A stretch of DNA of 64,000 nucleotides, taken from Pseudomonas sp. ICMP22404 (GTDB taxonomy: Bacteria > Pseudomonadota > Gammaproteobacteria > Pseudomonadales > Pseudomonadaceae). Numbering within the stretch: the stretch's first letter is position 1; each line of letters begins with the position of its first letter. Made by a program: the position numbers and the translations under genes. This document shows, piece by piece, positions 1-8,862 of this stretch. The DNA is taken from NCBI RefSeq assembly GCF_006227205.1, contig NZ_VCNG01000003.1, positions 248,001 through 312,000 on the forward strand. The letters are read 5' to 3'. The notes under the pieces are model-generated. The model ran no database searches. It was not told where the DNA came from and worked only from the letters and a program-made list of their open reading frames with translations.

Positions 1-168
1 ATCGCGTTCACCGCCTTCCGCCACTTCAGCCACGCTGCTTTCGCTGGCCGGGTTTTCCACGGCAAACCGGCGACCGCTGGCGGCGTCCTGCCAGGTGCCG
101 CCAATGAACAGTCGGCCGGGTTGCGCAAGGAATTTCTCGACGGCAGGTAACAGTTGGATCTGGCTCAT
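1..168 (-). CDS. Aldehyde dehydrogenase, N-terminal fragment (cut by window edge)
   Basis: Only the first 56 codons are inside the window; the gene continues past position 1. The start ATG at 168 is followed by a segment reading LFIGGTWQDAASGRRFAVENP, the typical beginning of an NAD(P)-dependent aldehyde dehydrogenase (substrate-entry strand and first Rossmann strand). Catalytic residues are not visible. It lies 10 bases downstream of a ThDP-dependent decarboxylase-like gene on the same strand, so the pair could convert a 2-oxoacid to an aldehyde and then to an acid, as benzoylformate decarboxylase and benzaldehyde dehydrogenase do. That pathway assignment is inference from gene order. Confidence 0.75.
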   Translation of the reverse strand, partial: MSQIQLLPAVEKFLAQPGRLFIGGTWQDAASGRRFAVENPASESSVAEVAEGGERD

Positions 169-178
169 ATCCCCTCCT

Positions 179-1720
179 TCACAGCGCCATTTCAATCAGG
201 CAAGGACCGCCATCGGCGGCCGCATTGGCCAAGGCGCATTGCAATTCGGCATTGGTGTGCACCGTGCTCGCCGCCAGGCCGTAGCCCTTGGCCAGGGCTT
301 TCCAGTCGACGCGTGGACGGTCCAGCACGGTCAGGCTCAGGGCTTCGGGACCGAAATCAGTCATGCCAAACCGGCGCAACTCGTTCTGCAGAATTGCGTA
401 GCGATGGTTGGCCGCAATCAGAATCACCACCGGCAGCTGTTCCCGGGCGATGCTCCACAGGGTCTGGATGGTGTACTGGGCACTGCCGTCCGATTGCAGG
501 CAGAACACCCGATTGCCTCGCTCGGCCAGCGCTGCGCCGAACCCCACCGGAATGCCCTGGCCGATGGCCCCCCCGGTATTGGTCAGCACCCGATGCCGTG
601 CGGCACGGGCCGACGCGGTGAAGAACGGGTAGCCGCAAGTGCCACCCTCCACCGAGACAATGCAGTCATCCGGCAACGAAGCGGCCAACACCTGCCCTAT
701 CGACTGCGGGGTCAACTCGGCGGTAGCAGGCGGCAACTCGACCCCCATCGGCGTCGGCACGAAAGCCGGTGCTTCCAGTGCGTCGGCCAGTGCGGTGAGT
801 GCACCGGCCACGTCATCACCGACGTCAGCCAGGTAAAGCAGGCGATCCCGTTCCGCCAAGCGAGACGGAATGCCTTCGTAGCCGAAGTAACTGATCGGCT
901 CCGGAATGCCGGCACACACCACCGCGTCGTATTGGTCCAGGACGCCGATGGCCACTTCGGGGAAATAGGGCAAGCGATCCAGGTCCGGCAGGCCACCGCC
1001 GCGATAGCTCAAGCGCGGAAAGGTTTCGGCGAACAAGTGCACACCGGGCAGCTGTGCCAGGCGCCCTGCCGCTTCAAGGCCGGCAACCGACAGGCCCTGG
1101 TCACCCACGATAAACACCAGGCGCTGACCATTGCGCAGTGCCTGGGCGATGGCTTCGATCCGGTCACCGGCAAACCGCCGAACCGGCGCGTGCAAGGTGC
1201 TGAAGGCCGTTTCCTGCGCCACTTCGTTGGCTTGCAGGTCCATCGGCAGGATCAGGCTGGCGATCTGGCCCTTGGCTTGCCAGGCGGACCGCACGGCCTC
1301 CTGGAGATCCTCGCCGATACCCGATGCCGTGCGCGATGTACGCACCCAGCCGGAGACGCTCCCGGCCAATGCCTGGATATCGCTGGCCAGCGGCGGATCG
1401 TAGTTGACGTGCCAGGAGGCGTGATCGCCGATGACGTTGACGATCGGGGTGTTGGCGCGACGGGCATTGTGCAGGTTGGCAATGCCGTTGGCGAAACCAG
1501 GCCCCAGATGCGTCAGGGTCATCGCCGGCTTGCCGGCAATCCGGCCGTAACCGTCCGCGGCGCCAGTGCATACACCTTCGAACAAGGACAGAACCGGCTT
1601 GAGGGCCGGGGCGCTGGCCATGGCGGCCACCAGGGGGATTTCGGTCGTTCCGGGGTTGGCGAAACAGTACTCGATACCGCTTGCCACCGCCGCCTTCACT
1701 ATCAATTGCGCGCCATTCAT
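179..1720 (-). CDS. ThDP-dependent enzyme, acetolactate synthase / benzoylformate decarboxylase-like
   Basis: 513 residues with the three-domain layout of ThDP enzymes: an N-terminal PYR domain (about 1-165), a central domain (about 185-315) and a C-terminal PP domain. The PYR domain has the cofactor-activating glutamate (E48, in LFEGVCTGAADGYGR) and a THLGPG histidine segment like the active-site His of benzoylformate decarboxylase. The cofactor motif near residue 410 reads SDGSAQYTIQTLW and later AANHRYAIL. It therefore starts SDG instead of the usual GDG, while the rest of the motif matches the benzoylformate decarboxylase group. It could be annotated as an acetolactate synthase large subunit, but no regulatory subunit is nearby and the partner is an aldehyde dehydrogenase, which favours a 2-oxoacid decarboxylase. 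An IclR regulator is divergent. Substrate unknown. Confidence 0.8.
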   Translation of the reverse strand: MNGAQLIVKAAVASGIEYCFANPGTTEIPLVAAMASAPALKPVLSLFEGVCTGAADGYGRIAGKPAMTLTHLGPGFANGIANLHNARRANTPIVNVIGDHASWHVNYDPPLASDIQALAGSVSGWVRTSRTASGIGEDLQEAVRSAWQAKGQIASLILPMDLQANEVAQETAFSTLHAPVRRFAGDRIEAIAQALRNGQRLVFIVGDQGLSVAGLEAAGRLAQLPGVHLFAETFPRLSYRGGGLPDLDRLPYFPEVAIGVLDQYDAVVCAGIPEPISYFGYEGIPSRLAERDRLLYLADVGDDVAGALTALADALEAPAFVPTPMGVELPPATAELTPQSIGQVLAASLPDDCIVSVEGGTCGYPFFTASARAARHRVLTNTGGAIGQGIPVGFGAALAERGNRVFCLQSDGSAQYTIQTLWSIAREQLPVVILIAANHRYAILQNELRRFGMTDFGPEALSLTVLDRPRVDWKALAKGYGLAASTVHTNAELQCALANAAADGGPCLIEMAL

Positions 1721-1992
1721 TTCCAGCCCTCTTGTTCGAGCGTTTGCAATGGCTGAGATTTATCACACATCAAAACCAACATAACAAGCATTTTATTTTC
1801 ATAAAGCTCGTATTTTGAGATTAATGTGAATTTATGGCGCATCATATCTTGCAAATCCGCTTGCATTTCTCAAGCCCTGGAGTAACGTTGCAGCGCTTGC
1901 ATCAGCCGGTGAGCAGGCTTTCCATCCCAGGCGCGTCTACCTATAGTGCTCACCAAACGGCCAGCCACGCGCCCTTCCCCTTTAGGAGCCAA

Positions 1993-2751
1993 ATGAGCAG
2001 TCTGAGTAAAATGTTGAGTGTCCTGGACCTGTTCGGCCCGCAACGGCTGAAGATCGACCCCGACACCATCGCCGAGCACATGGGCCTCTCACGGGCGACC
2101 GTGTACCGCTACGTCAAGGACCTGTGCGACGCCGGCCTGCTAAGCCGGGTGGATGCCGGCAGCTATGGCCTGGGTCCACGGATCATCGAACTGGACTGGA
2201 TGATGCGGCAGTACGACCCGATCCTCGTGGCCGGCCGCGAGCTGATGCACGAGCTGTCCGAAGAAACCGGCCTGGCGGTGTTCGCCAGCGTTTTCTACGA
2301 CGGTCACATCATCAACACCTACATCGCCGAACCCACTGACACGTACCGCTTTGCCTTCGGTCGCGGCCAGCCGCTGCCGTTTTTTCGCGGTGCGCAGTCC
2401 AAGGTCCTGATCGCCTTCCAGAAGAGCCGGCGCCTGCAACGCCTGTACGACGAGCACTTGGCCAACGACCCGGACAATCCCTACGACTGGGCCAGCTTTT
2501 CCAAGGCAGCCAAAAAGATCCGCAAGGATGGCTACTGCCTGACCCACGACGAACTCAACCAGGGACTGACCGGTATCGCCGCGCCGATCATCAATTCCGA
2601 GATCGACGAGGTGGTGGGCAGCCTTTCCGCGGTCGGCAGCACCCAGAGCTTCAAGCTGCTGCGCCAGGAAACCGTGGTTGAAATGGTGATGGAGACCACC
2701 CGGCGCATTGCCGAAAAAATGCACAACCCACCCGCCCCCCTTCAGCACTAG
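1993..2751 (+). CDS. IclR-family transcriptional regulator
   Basis: 252 residues. The start ATG at 1993 has a good ribosome binding site (TAGGAG, 4 bases away); an in-frame ATG at 1834 would add 53 residues of non-conserved sequence and was not used. An N-terminal winged helix-turn-helix (about residues 1-60, with LSRATVYRYVKDLCDAGLLSR as recognition region) is followed by an IclR effector-binding domain. The effector domain includes EETGLAVFASVFYDGHII and a C-terminal TGIAAPIINSEIDEVVGSLS stretch typical of the family. It is transcribed divergently from the ThDP enzyme across a 272-base AT-rich gap, so it probably controls that gene and possibly the porin, aminotransferase and permease block. 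Effector unknown. Confidence 0.9.
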   Translation: MSSLSKMLSVLDLFGPQRLKIDPDTIAEHMGLSRATVYRYVKDLCDAGLLSRVDAGSYGLGPRIIELDWMMRQYDPILVAGRELMHELSEETGLAVFASVFYDGHIINTYIAEPTDTYRFAFGRGQPLPFFRGAQSKVLIAFQKSRRLQRLYDEHLANDPDNPYDWASFSKAAKKIRKDGYCLTHDELNQGLTGIAAPIINSEIDEVVGSLSAVGSTQSFKLLRQETVVEMVMETTRRIAEKMHNPPAPLQH

Positions 2752-2769
2752 GCCGCCGCAGCCCGTGCC

Positions 2770-4095
2770 TCAGAACGGAACGGCCACACTCACCTGGCTG
2801 TACACGTTGGTGCCGTTGCCGGTGGCTTGATTGCCGCCGGTGGTCGAGTCCCGGTCCGGTTTGTAGAGCCCTATGAGCGGCGTGACGATCAGGTGCGGAT
2901 TGACGGCCCACTCGGCATAGAGGTCCAGCTCCCGCGCATCCAGGTTCAGCGCATTGCTTTTGCGCACCGTGTTGAAATCGAAGAACAGCGCGCCGAGGGT
3001 CAGGTTCTCCAATGGCGTGGCCTTCAGGCCGACGTGATGGATGGCGGTATTGCTGTTGAATGGCCCGGCGTAGTTGCCGGCCACTTCGCCCTGGAACCAG
3101 GTCCCGTAGCCGGTACTCTGGCCGGTAAACAGCGAGTCCCATTTCTGCGAGTAGCGGGAATAGCGGTATGTCAGTTTCGGTGACCAGGTCACGTCGGCAA
3201 AAGTGTATCCGGCCTCGGCGTACCAGGCTTTCTCGGGACCGGCGTCCTTGTCTTGCCAGGCGTACTCAAACGCCAGGCTGGCGTTCTCGATCCCTGCGTC
3301 ACCTTCACCGCGAATGCTGTAGACATCCATCCCTTTGCGTTGCTTCTGAAAATCACTGGCCCAGTGGTCACTCACATCAATGCCATGGACCCAGGTCAGC
3401 CCCAGCGTTCCGGCCTTGGCCGTGTAGTCCAGGGTACCGGCGGCCAGTTCAGTTTCGGCCTGAGCACGGTTGTCGGACTTGAGCCACGCCACGCTGCCAT
3501 GCACACCGTCCTGCCCGCCCAGGCGCACCACCGCGGTTTGGTCGAAAGCGTGTCGAGCCGCCAGGTAATAGGCACCACCACGGTTCAGGCGGCCATCGGC
3601 GGGGCCCTTGCCCATGTTCGGCCCGTCGTCGTTGATCAGAAATCCCCTGCCCAACTTGACCACCTGGCGTCCACCGGAGATGTCGACGCCGTCCTGGCCC
3701 AACAGCGGGAACAGATCGGCGGAACGCCAGCCCAGATAAGCGTCTTCAATTTTCGTGGTCCGCTCGCTCCCCAGACTGTTCCCTGCCGCGTCACCGTCGC
3801 CCCAGGTCGCGGAACTGACCAGGCTGAATGCGCCGTAGGCGGTTCCCCGACCGGCCAAGGCCTGGTCGCCACTCACGCCATATTTGATGAAGCCTTCCCG
3901 CCAGGTGGACCCGCCCGGTGTGCCGTCGTAGTTCTTGCGGCTGTTGAAATGACCGAACACCGCCAGCAGGTCAGCGTTGAGGTGGCTGTCTTCGTCGGCG
4001 TACAGCTCATAGGCCTGGGCCTGGCCCATGGCGCAGAACGCCAACGTGCAGGCGAGACCGCTGCTGAAAAATTCAATACGCGATGGATACCGCAT
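2770..4095 (-). CDS. Outer-membrane beta-barrel porin
   Basis: 441 residues from the ATG at 4095, which has an AAGGAG ribosome binding site 9 bases upstream; a longer open frame to 4125 is not needed. A signal peptide ends at GQAQA|YELYADE. The rest alternates polar and aromatic residues in strand-like blocks, carries many aromatic-rich segments, and ends in VSVAVPF with the C-terminal phenylalanine recognised by the BAM complex. It is a substrate channel, but I could not place it confidently in OprD, OprB or the alginate-export-like groups. It lies between the IclR gene (convergent) and the aminotransferase/aldehyde dehydrogenase genes (same strand), suggesting outer-membrane uptake of the compound they degrade. 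Confidence 0.8.
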   Translation of the reverse strand: MRYPSRIEFFSSGLACTLAFCAMGQAQAYELYADEDSHLNADLLAVFGHFNSRKNYDGTPGGSTWREGFIKYGVSGDQALAGRGTAYGAFSLVSSATWGDGDAAGNSLGSERTTKIEDAYLGWRSADLFPLLGQDGVDISGGRQVVKLGRGFLINDDGPNMGKGPADGRLNRGGAYYLAARHAFDQTAVVRLGGQDGVHGSVAWLKSDNRAQAETELAAGTLDYTAKAGTLGLTWVHGIDVSDHWASDFQKQRKGMDVYSIRGEGDAGIENASLAFEYAWQDKDAGPEKAWYAEAGYTFADVTWSPKLTYRYSRYSQKWDSLFTGQSTGYGTWFQGEVAGNYAGPFNSNTAIHHVGLKATPLENLTLGALFFDFNTVRKSNALNLDARELDLYAEWAVNPHLIVTPLIGLYKPDRDSTTGGNQATGNGTNVYSQVSVAVPF

Positions 4096-4180
4096 GGCTG
4101 AAGCTCCTTGTGGTGCGCCTTTCAAAGGCTGTCTTGGCGATTCGTGAAGCCGGTGCAGATGACTGCACCGGCTTTGCAGG

Positions 4181-5530
4181 TCAGCGGCAGGTGGCCAGGG
4201 CGTGATCGAGGGCCTGAACGATCAAACCGGCTTCTTCTGATGTCAGGGTCAGCGGCGGCGACAAGACGATCTTGTTGCCGATCGGACGCACCAGCACACC
4301 GCCACGGCGCGCTTCATCGGCAATCCGCGCAGCAAGGCCGGTCGCCGGATCGAGGGGCTCGCGGGTGGCCTTGTCCGTCACCAGGTCCAGGGCGATCATC
4401 AAGCCCTTGCCGCGCGCCTCACCGACCACCGCGTAGCGTTCCGCCAGCGGCTGCAGTTGCTCCAGCAACTGAGCGCCGATTTTCCCGGCGTTGCCCGGCA
4501 GATCCTCGGCCTCGACAATGTCCAGCACCGCCAGGGCCGCGGCACACGCGGTCGGGTGGCCGCTGTAGGTGTAGCCGTGCATGATCACACTGCTGAACCC
4601 CGGGCCGTTCTCGATGGCATTGGCGATCCGCTGGTTGAACACCGTGGCGCCCATCGGGATGTAACCGGCGGTGATGCCCTTGGCCAGGCACAACACGTCC
4701 GGCGCGACACCCCAACCCCGACTGCCGAGCATGAAGCCCGTGCGACCGAACCCCGTCACCACTTCGTCGGCGATCAACAGAATGCCGTGGCGATCGCAGA
4801 CTTCCCGCAGCCTCTTCCAGTAGTTCGCCGGCGGCACGATGACGCCGCCGGCCCCCTGCACCGGTTCGGCGATCAGCGCAGCGATGGTTTGCCCGCCCAA
4901 CAGCGCGATCTGGTCTTCCAACTGACGAATGCAGTGGGCAGTCAGTTCTTCCGGATCGCGGCAATCCCAGGGGTTGCGATACAGCCACGGCGTGTCGAGC
5001 AAATGGCAGCCCGCGAGCAATGGCCCGTGGTTGTAGTGATAGACACCGTTACCGCCCACCGAAGTGCCGCCCATGTGCACGCCGTGGTAACCGTTGCGCA
5101 ACGACAGGAAACGGGTACGCCCCGGCTCGCCACTGGCGATCCAGTACTGGCGGGCCATTTTCAATGCCGTCTCCACCGCATCCGAACCGCCGGCGCTGAA
5201 CAGCACCCGGGCCATGTTCTCCTGGGCAAACATCGAGACCAGCCGCTCAGCCAGGTCGAACACCCGTGGATGAGCGATACCATCGAACGTCTGGTAATAC
5301 GCCAGTTCATCCAGTTGCGCGGCGATGGCGGCCTTTACCGAGGCTCGATTGTGGCCCACGTTAACGTTCCACAAACCGCCGACGCCGTCGAGCATGCGCT
5401 GGCCGTCGATATCGGTGATGTAGTTGCCGTCACCCTTGGCGATGATCAGGGTTTTCGAGCGCTGGGCCGGTGCCGCGGAACTCATCGGGTGCCAGAACTT
5501 CTTCTGCGCTGTCTTGTATTGCTCGTACAT
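4181..5530 (-). CDS. Class III PLP-dependent aminotransferase (omega-amino acid:pyruvate type)
   Basis: 449 residues, normal length for the class III (omega-transaminase) family. Visible features are the substrate-side N-terminus (KFWHPM), the PLP phosphate-binding FSAGGSDAVETALKMARQYW, the YHG motif at 148-150, Asp255 in IADEVVTGFGRTG and the Schiff-base lysine K284 in LAKGITAGYIPMG. Relatives transfer an amino group from beta-alanine, omega-amino acids or polyamine derivatives to pyruvate. It ends about 85 bases upstream of the porin and starts 11 bases after the aldehyde dehydrogenase, so the two enzymes probably act in sequence: transamination gives an aldehyde or semialdehyde that is then oxidised. 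Exact substrate unknown. Confidence 0.88.
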   Translation of the reverse strand: MYEQYKTAQKKFWHPMSSAAPAQRSKTLIIAKGDGNYITDIDGQRMLDGVGGLWNVNVGHNRASVKAAIAAQLDELAYYQTFDGIAHPRVFDLAERLVSMFAQENMARVLFSAGGSDAVETALKMARQYWIASGEPGRTRFLSLRNGYHGVHMGGTSVGGNGVYHYNHGPLLAGCHLLDTPWLYRNPWDCRDPEELTAHCIRQLEDQIALLGGQTIAALIAEPVQGAGGVIVPPANYWKRLREVCDRHGILLIADEVVTGFGRTGFMLGSRGWGVAPDVLCLAKGITAGYIPMGATVFNQRIANAIENGPGFSSVIMHGYTYSGHPTACAAALAVLDIVEAEDLPGNAGKIGAQLLEQLQPLAERYAVVGEARGKGLMIALDLVTDKATREPLDPATGLAARIADEARRGGVLVRPIGNKIVLSPPLTLTSEEAGLIVQALDHALATCR

Positions 5531-5541
5531 GATTCAAGTCC

Positions 5542-6963
5542 TCACTCAGTTTCACGGGTGCGTACAAACAGCAGTTGCTGGCCGGTGAACTCCAGCAACC
5601 CTTCAAGGCCGAACTCGACGCCGAACCCGGACATCTTGCTGCCGCCAAAAGGCGTATTCGGTTGGATCTGCGCGTGGCAGTTGACCCAGGCCACGCCGCT
5701 TTCCAGGCGACCGGCCAAGGCCTGTGCCTGCGCGACATCACTGCCCCACACCGAGCCCCCCAGGCCCATGTCGCTGGCATTGGCGCGACGCAAGACGTCC
5801 TCGATATCCTGATAGGCAATCAACGGCAGCACCGGACCGAACTGTTCTTCATCGACCAGCCGGTGCCCGTCCGTCACGTCGGCCACAAGGGTCGGCGGAT
5901 AGAAAAACCCCGGCCGGTCCAACCGAGCACCGCCGCACAACACCCGACCGCCATGGGCACGGGCGTCGGCGACCAGCGCCTCGACCAGTTCCAGCTGTTC
6001 AAGGTTCTGCACCGGCCCGAAAGTGACGCCGGGCTCCAGGCCGTCACCCACCACCTGGCGCGCCGCGATCCGCACCAGCGCGTCGGCGAAGGCCTCGTAT
6101 TGGGATTGGTGGATGTACAGGCGCTTGAGGGCGGCACAGGTCTGGCCCATGTTCAGGAAGGCCGCCTGGAAAATGTCTTCGGCCACGGCCTCCACCGGGG
6201 TGCCGGGCAACACGATGGCGGCGTCATTGCCGCCCAGCTCCAGCGTCAGGCGCTTGAGATTGCTCGCGGCGCCGCGCATCACGCTCTGGCCGGTGGCGGT
6301 CGAGCCGGTGAATACGATCTTGTGGATGCCGGCATGGGAGGTGATCGCGCTGCCGAAACCCTGTTCTCCGGTCACGACGTTGATCACACCCTTGGGCACA
6401 TGGCGGGCGATGATGTGCACCAGGCTCAGGGTACTCAACGGCGTGAGGCTGGACGGTTTGCTGATCACGCAATTGCCGGCCCGCAGCGCCGGCATGATGT
6501 GCCAGATGGCGATCATGAACGGCCAGTTCCAAGGCGTGATCGAGGCCACCACCCCCAACGGCTTGCGGTGCAGCTCGATACGCTGGGTCGGGGTTTCTTC
6601 CACCCGCTCCACCGGAATCTGCTGTTCGGCGGTGTAGCGCGTCCAGGCCACTGCCCCCATGACTTCGAACAGCGCGAGCGCCAGCGGCTTGCCCTGCTCC
6701 TGGACAATCAATCGTGCCAACGCCTCGGCTTGCGCTTCGATGTCCGCGGCGATGCCCAGCAAGCGCTCCCGCCGGTCTTCGTGAGTGCTGTGGCGCCACT
6801 CGCTGAAGGCCGCCTGGGCCGCGTCGACCGCCAGGTCCAACTGGGCCAGGGAGCCGGCGGGACAGCGGGCAAAGGCGCTGCCGGTGGCCGGGTTGATGAC
6901 ATCGAAGCCACCCTGTTCGCCGCTGACCGCAACCCCGTTGATGAGCATTTGATAATCGTGCAT
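5542..6963 (-). CDS. NAD(P)-dependent aldehyde dehydrogenase
   Basis: 473 residues from the ATG at 6963, preceded by GGGAGG at good spacing; the open frame continues upstream to 7005 without a better start. It has all catalytic positions of the aldehyde dehydrogenase superfamily: Asn146 in TPWNWPF, Glu242 in LELGGN and nucleophile Cys276 in GQTCAALKR, plus the FTGSTATG nucleotide-binding turn. The first residues (LINGVAVSGEQGGFDVINPATG) are the usual family opening. It is 11 bases upstream of the aminotransferase on the same strand, and the APC permease lies upstream. It probably oxidises the semialdehyde produced by that transaminase. Confidence 0.88.
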   Translation of the reverse strand: MHDYQMLINGVAVSGEQGGFDVINPATGSAFARCPAGSLAQLDLAVDAAQAAFSEWRHSTHEDRRERLLGIAADIEAQAEALARLIVQEQGKPLALALFEVMGAVAWTRYTAEQQIPVERVEETPTQRIELHRKPLGVVASITPWNWPFMIAIWHIMPALRAGNCVISKPSSLTPLSTLSLVHIIARHVPKGVINVVTGEQGFGSAITSHAGIHKIVFTGSTATGQSVMRGAASNLKRLTLELGGNDAAIVLPGTPVEAVAEDIFQAAFLNMGQTCAALKRLYIHQSQYEAFADALVRIAARQVVGDGLEPGVTFGPVQNLEQLELVEALVADARAHGGRVLCGGARLDRPGFFYPPTLVADVTDGHRLVDEEQFGPVLPLIAYQDIEDVLRRANASDMGLGGSVWGSDVAQAQALAGRLESGVAWVNCHAQIQPNTPFGGSKMSGFGVEFGLEGLLEFTGQQLLFVRTRETE

Positions 6964-7051
6964 CAGTACCTCCCTTTCGCGCGCGGACGGGCCGTCCCGT
7001 ACCACGCGGACCGGTATTTTTCGTGAGAGTTGAACAGTGCTGCGACAGACC

Positions 7052-8500
7052 CTAAAGCTTGTGGCTACCCAGGGTCTTGAACCGCTCGGGGGAAATCCTG
7101 CGTAGCCGGATCGCCAGGCCTACACCGACGACCAGCGCAACGGGGATGATGGCGCAGAGGGCATAAGACAGCCGCGCACTGGCCCCGGTCAGCACGTCGA
7201 AATGAATCACCGCGAGCGCCAGGACCACCAGCAATGCCAGGCAGGAAAACACTGGCAGGATCCGCCCGCGCCAGAGGCCGAGCTTCAGTTCCGGGTGGCG
7301 CCGGAAGTAGACCACCACCGCCGCCGAGGTCAGTGCCATCAGCAGGATCACGCACAGAGTCGCCAAGTTGGAGAACCAGGCGAACAGCTGCAGGATCGGG
7401 TCGGCATCCAGCGCGGCGAAAATCAGCACCACCACGGCGGCAATCAGGCTTTGCAGCGCCGAGCCCATGTGCGGGCTCTGGTGGACGCGGTGAGTCGTGC
7501 CCAATTGGCGATGCAGCAGACCGTCACGGCCGATGGCGTAGAAATAACGGGCCGCGGCATTGTGGAACGCCAGCAGTCCGGCATAGATGCTGACCATGAA
7601 CAGGATACGGATGACCTGGGTCAGGTGCGGGCCGACAAAGTGATCGGACATGCCATAGATGAACGTGGTCGGGTCCTGCAATGCCTGCAACGTCGGGACA
7701 ATCTTGTCCGCCCCCACCCCCACCACCATGGCCCACACCGACAAGGCATAGAAACCGCCGATCAACAGCACCGAGCTGTAGGTGGCGATGGGAATGGTAC
7801 GGTGCGGATCGCGGGCCTCTTCGCCATAGATGGTGGTGGCTTCAAAGCCGATGAAGGCGGCAAAACAGAACAACAGGCCAATGGACGGCGTGCCGCTGAG
7901 CACGTGGCTGCGGTCAAACGAATCGAGATTGATGCCACTGTCGCCACCGCTCTTGAGGATGGCGAAATCCAGGATCAGGATGGCCAGGTACTCGGCGATG
8001 ACCACCACCGAGAGCACCCGCGCAGAGAGGTCGATCTTGCGATAACCCAGAATCGCCACACTCGCCATGGCCAGGAGCGAATAACACCACCACGGCAAGT
8101 CCAGGTTGAAGACACTGGCCATTGTGCCGCTGACGACCCCGCCGAACATGCCGTACAGGCCCACTTGCAGGATGTTGTAGGCGAACATTGCCAACACCCC
8201 CGCCGCGCCGCCGGCCAGGCCACCCAGCCCACGGGCGGTGAAGGCATAGAAACCGCCCGCGTTGGTCATGTGCCGGGACATGGCGGTGTATCCCGCCGAG
8301 AACGCCAGCAATACCAATAGGGCCAGGATCAACAAGGCCGGCGTACCGGCACCGTTCCCCAGCATGATGCCGATGGGAAAGCCTCCGGCGATGACGCTCA
8401 GTGGGCTTGCAGCCGATACCACGAAGAAAATGATGAAGCCGACACCCAAGGCGCCTCGCTTCAACTCCGTCGAGTTGCTGATCGGAAAAGATACGCTCAT
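7052..8500 (-). CDS. APC-superfamily amino acid/amine permease
   Basis: 482 residues from the ATG at 8500; the open frame runs on to 8668 but the added 56 residues are non-hydrophobic and unlike the family. Twelve hydrophobic segments are visible. They start with GVGFIIFFVVSAASPLSVIAGG, where the first helix carries the SAASPL break typical of APC transporters, and include GFEATTIYGEEARDPHRTIP, the hallmark loop of the AAT/GABA-permease-like groups. It is an inner-membrane secondary transporter, probably proton- or sodium-driven. It sits upstream of the aldehyde dehydrogenase/aminotransferase pair on the same strand and is divergent from the chemoreceptor, so it likely imports the amine or amino acid they degrade. 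Confidence 0.88.
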   Translation of the reverse strand: MSVSFPISNSTELKRGALGVGFIIFFVVSAASPLSVIAGGFPIGIMLGNGAGTPALLILALLVLLAFSAGYTAMSRHMTNAGGFYAFTARGLGGLAGGAAGVLAMFAYNILQVGLYGMFGGVVSGTMASVFNLDLPWWCYSLLAMASVAILGYRKIDLSARVLSVVVIAEYLAILILDFAILKSGGDSGINLDSFDRSHVLSGTPSIGLLFCFAAFIGFEATTIYGEEARDPHRTIPIATYSSVLLIGGFYALSVWAMVVGVGADKIVPTLQALQDPTTFIYGMSDHFVGPHLTQVIRILFMVSIYAGLLAFHNAAARYFYAIGRDGLLHRQLGTTHRVHQSPHMGSALQSLIAAVVVLIFAALDADPILQLFAWFSNLATLCVILLMALTSAAVVVYFRRHPELKLGLWRGRILPVFSCLALLVVLALAVIHFDVLTGASARLSYALCAIIPVALVVGVGLAIRLRRISPERFKTLGSHKL

Positions 8501-8862
8501 TTTTTTAACCTTATTGTATGAGGCCGCTGTTGCAGGATCCGGGCACGCCAGACTCACCGCTGTGCACTCGCTTGCTGCCTGGGTGCTGGGGTCGATCCTA
8601 TGCCCTCGCCAAAACCGTTCGCTATCCCAAATCGGCAGCATCGGGAGCCCCGCCCCAAAGCGGGGCAATCGCGATGTCCGGCACTCGGCAGTGGCTGCCG
8701 ATTCGGGCTAACGACATGGACATTGCGTCCGGCAAGATGACCTCGCCCGCTCTTGAACCAAGTCCGGGTCCCCCACAATAACAATCAGGCGGGACGCGCC
8801 TTCCAATGCCACCCCAGGCTTTGTCTGCGTGCGATCTGAAGCCTCCAGCAGGAAGTCCCGGC
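8501..8862 (+). other. Intergenic region between permease and chemoreceptor
   Basis: This is a 362-base divergent spacer that must hold the promoters of both flanking genes. A GC-rich hairpin is visible (7-base arms GCCCCGC / GCGGGGC at 8647-8653 and 8660-8666). No clear coding sequence, REP element or recognisable operator was seen. Confidence 0.6.

Noticed and set aside
95..1756. Long plus-strand frame opposite the ThDP enzyme gene
   Set aside because: Antisense shadow typical of GC-rich genes; low-complexity Gln/Arg/Gly composition, while the minus strand has a clear enzyme with catalytic motifs.
1834..1992. N-terminal extension of the IclR gene
   Set aside because: The added residues do not resemble the family, and the ATG at 1993 has a much better ribosome binding site.
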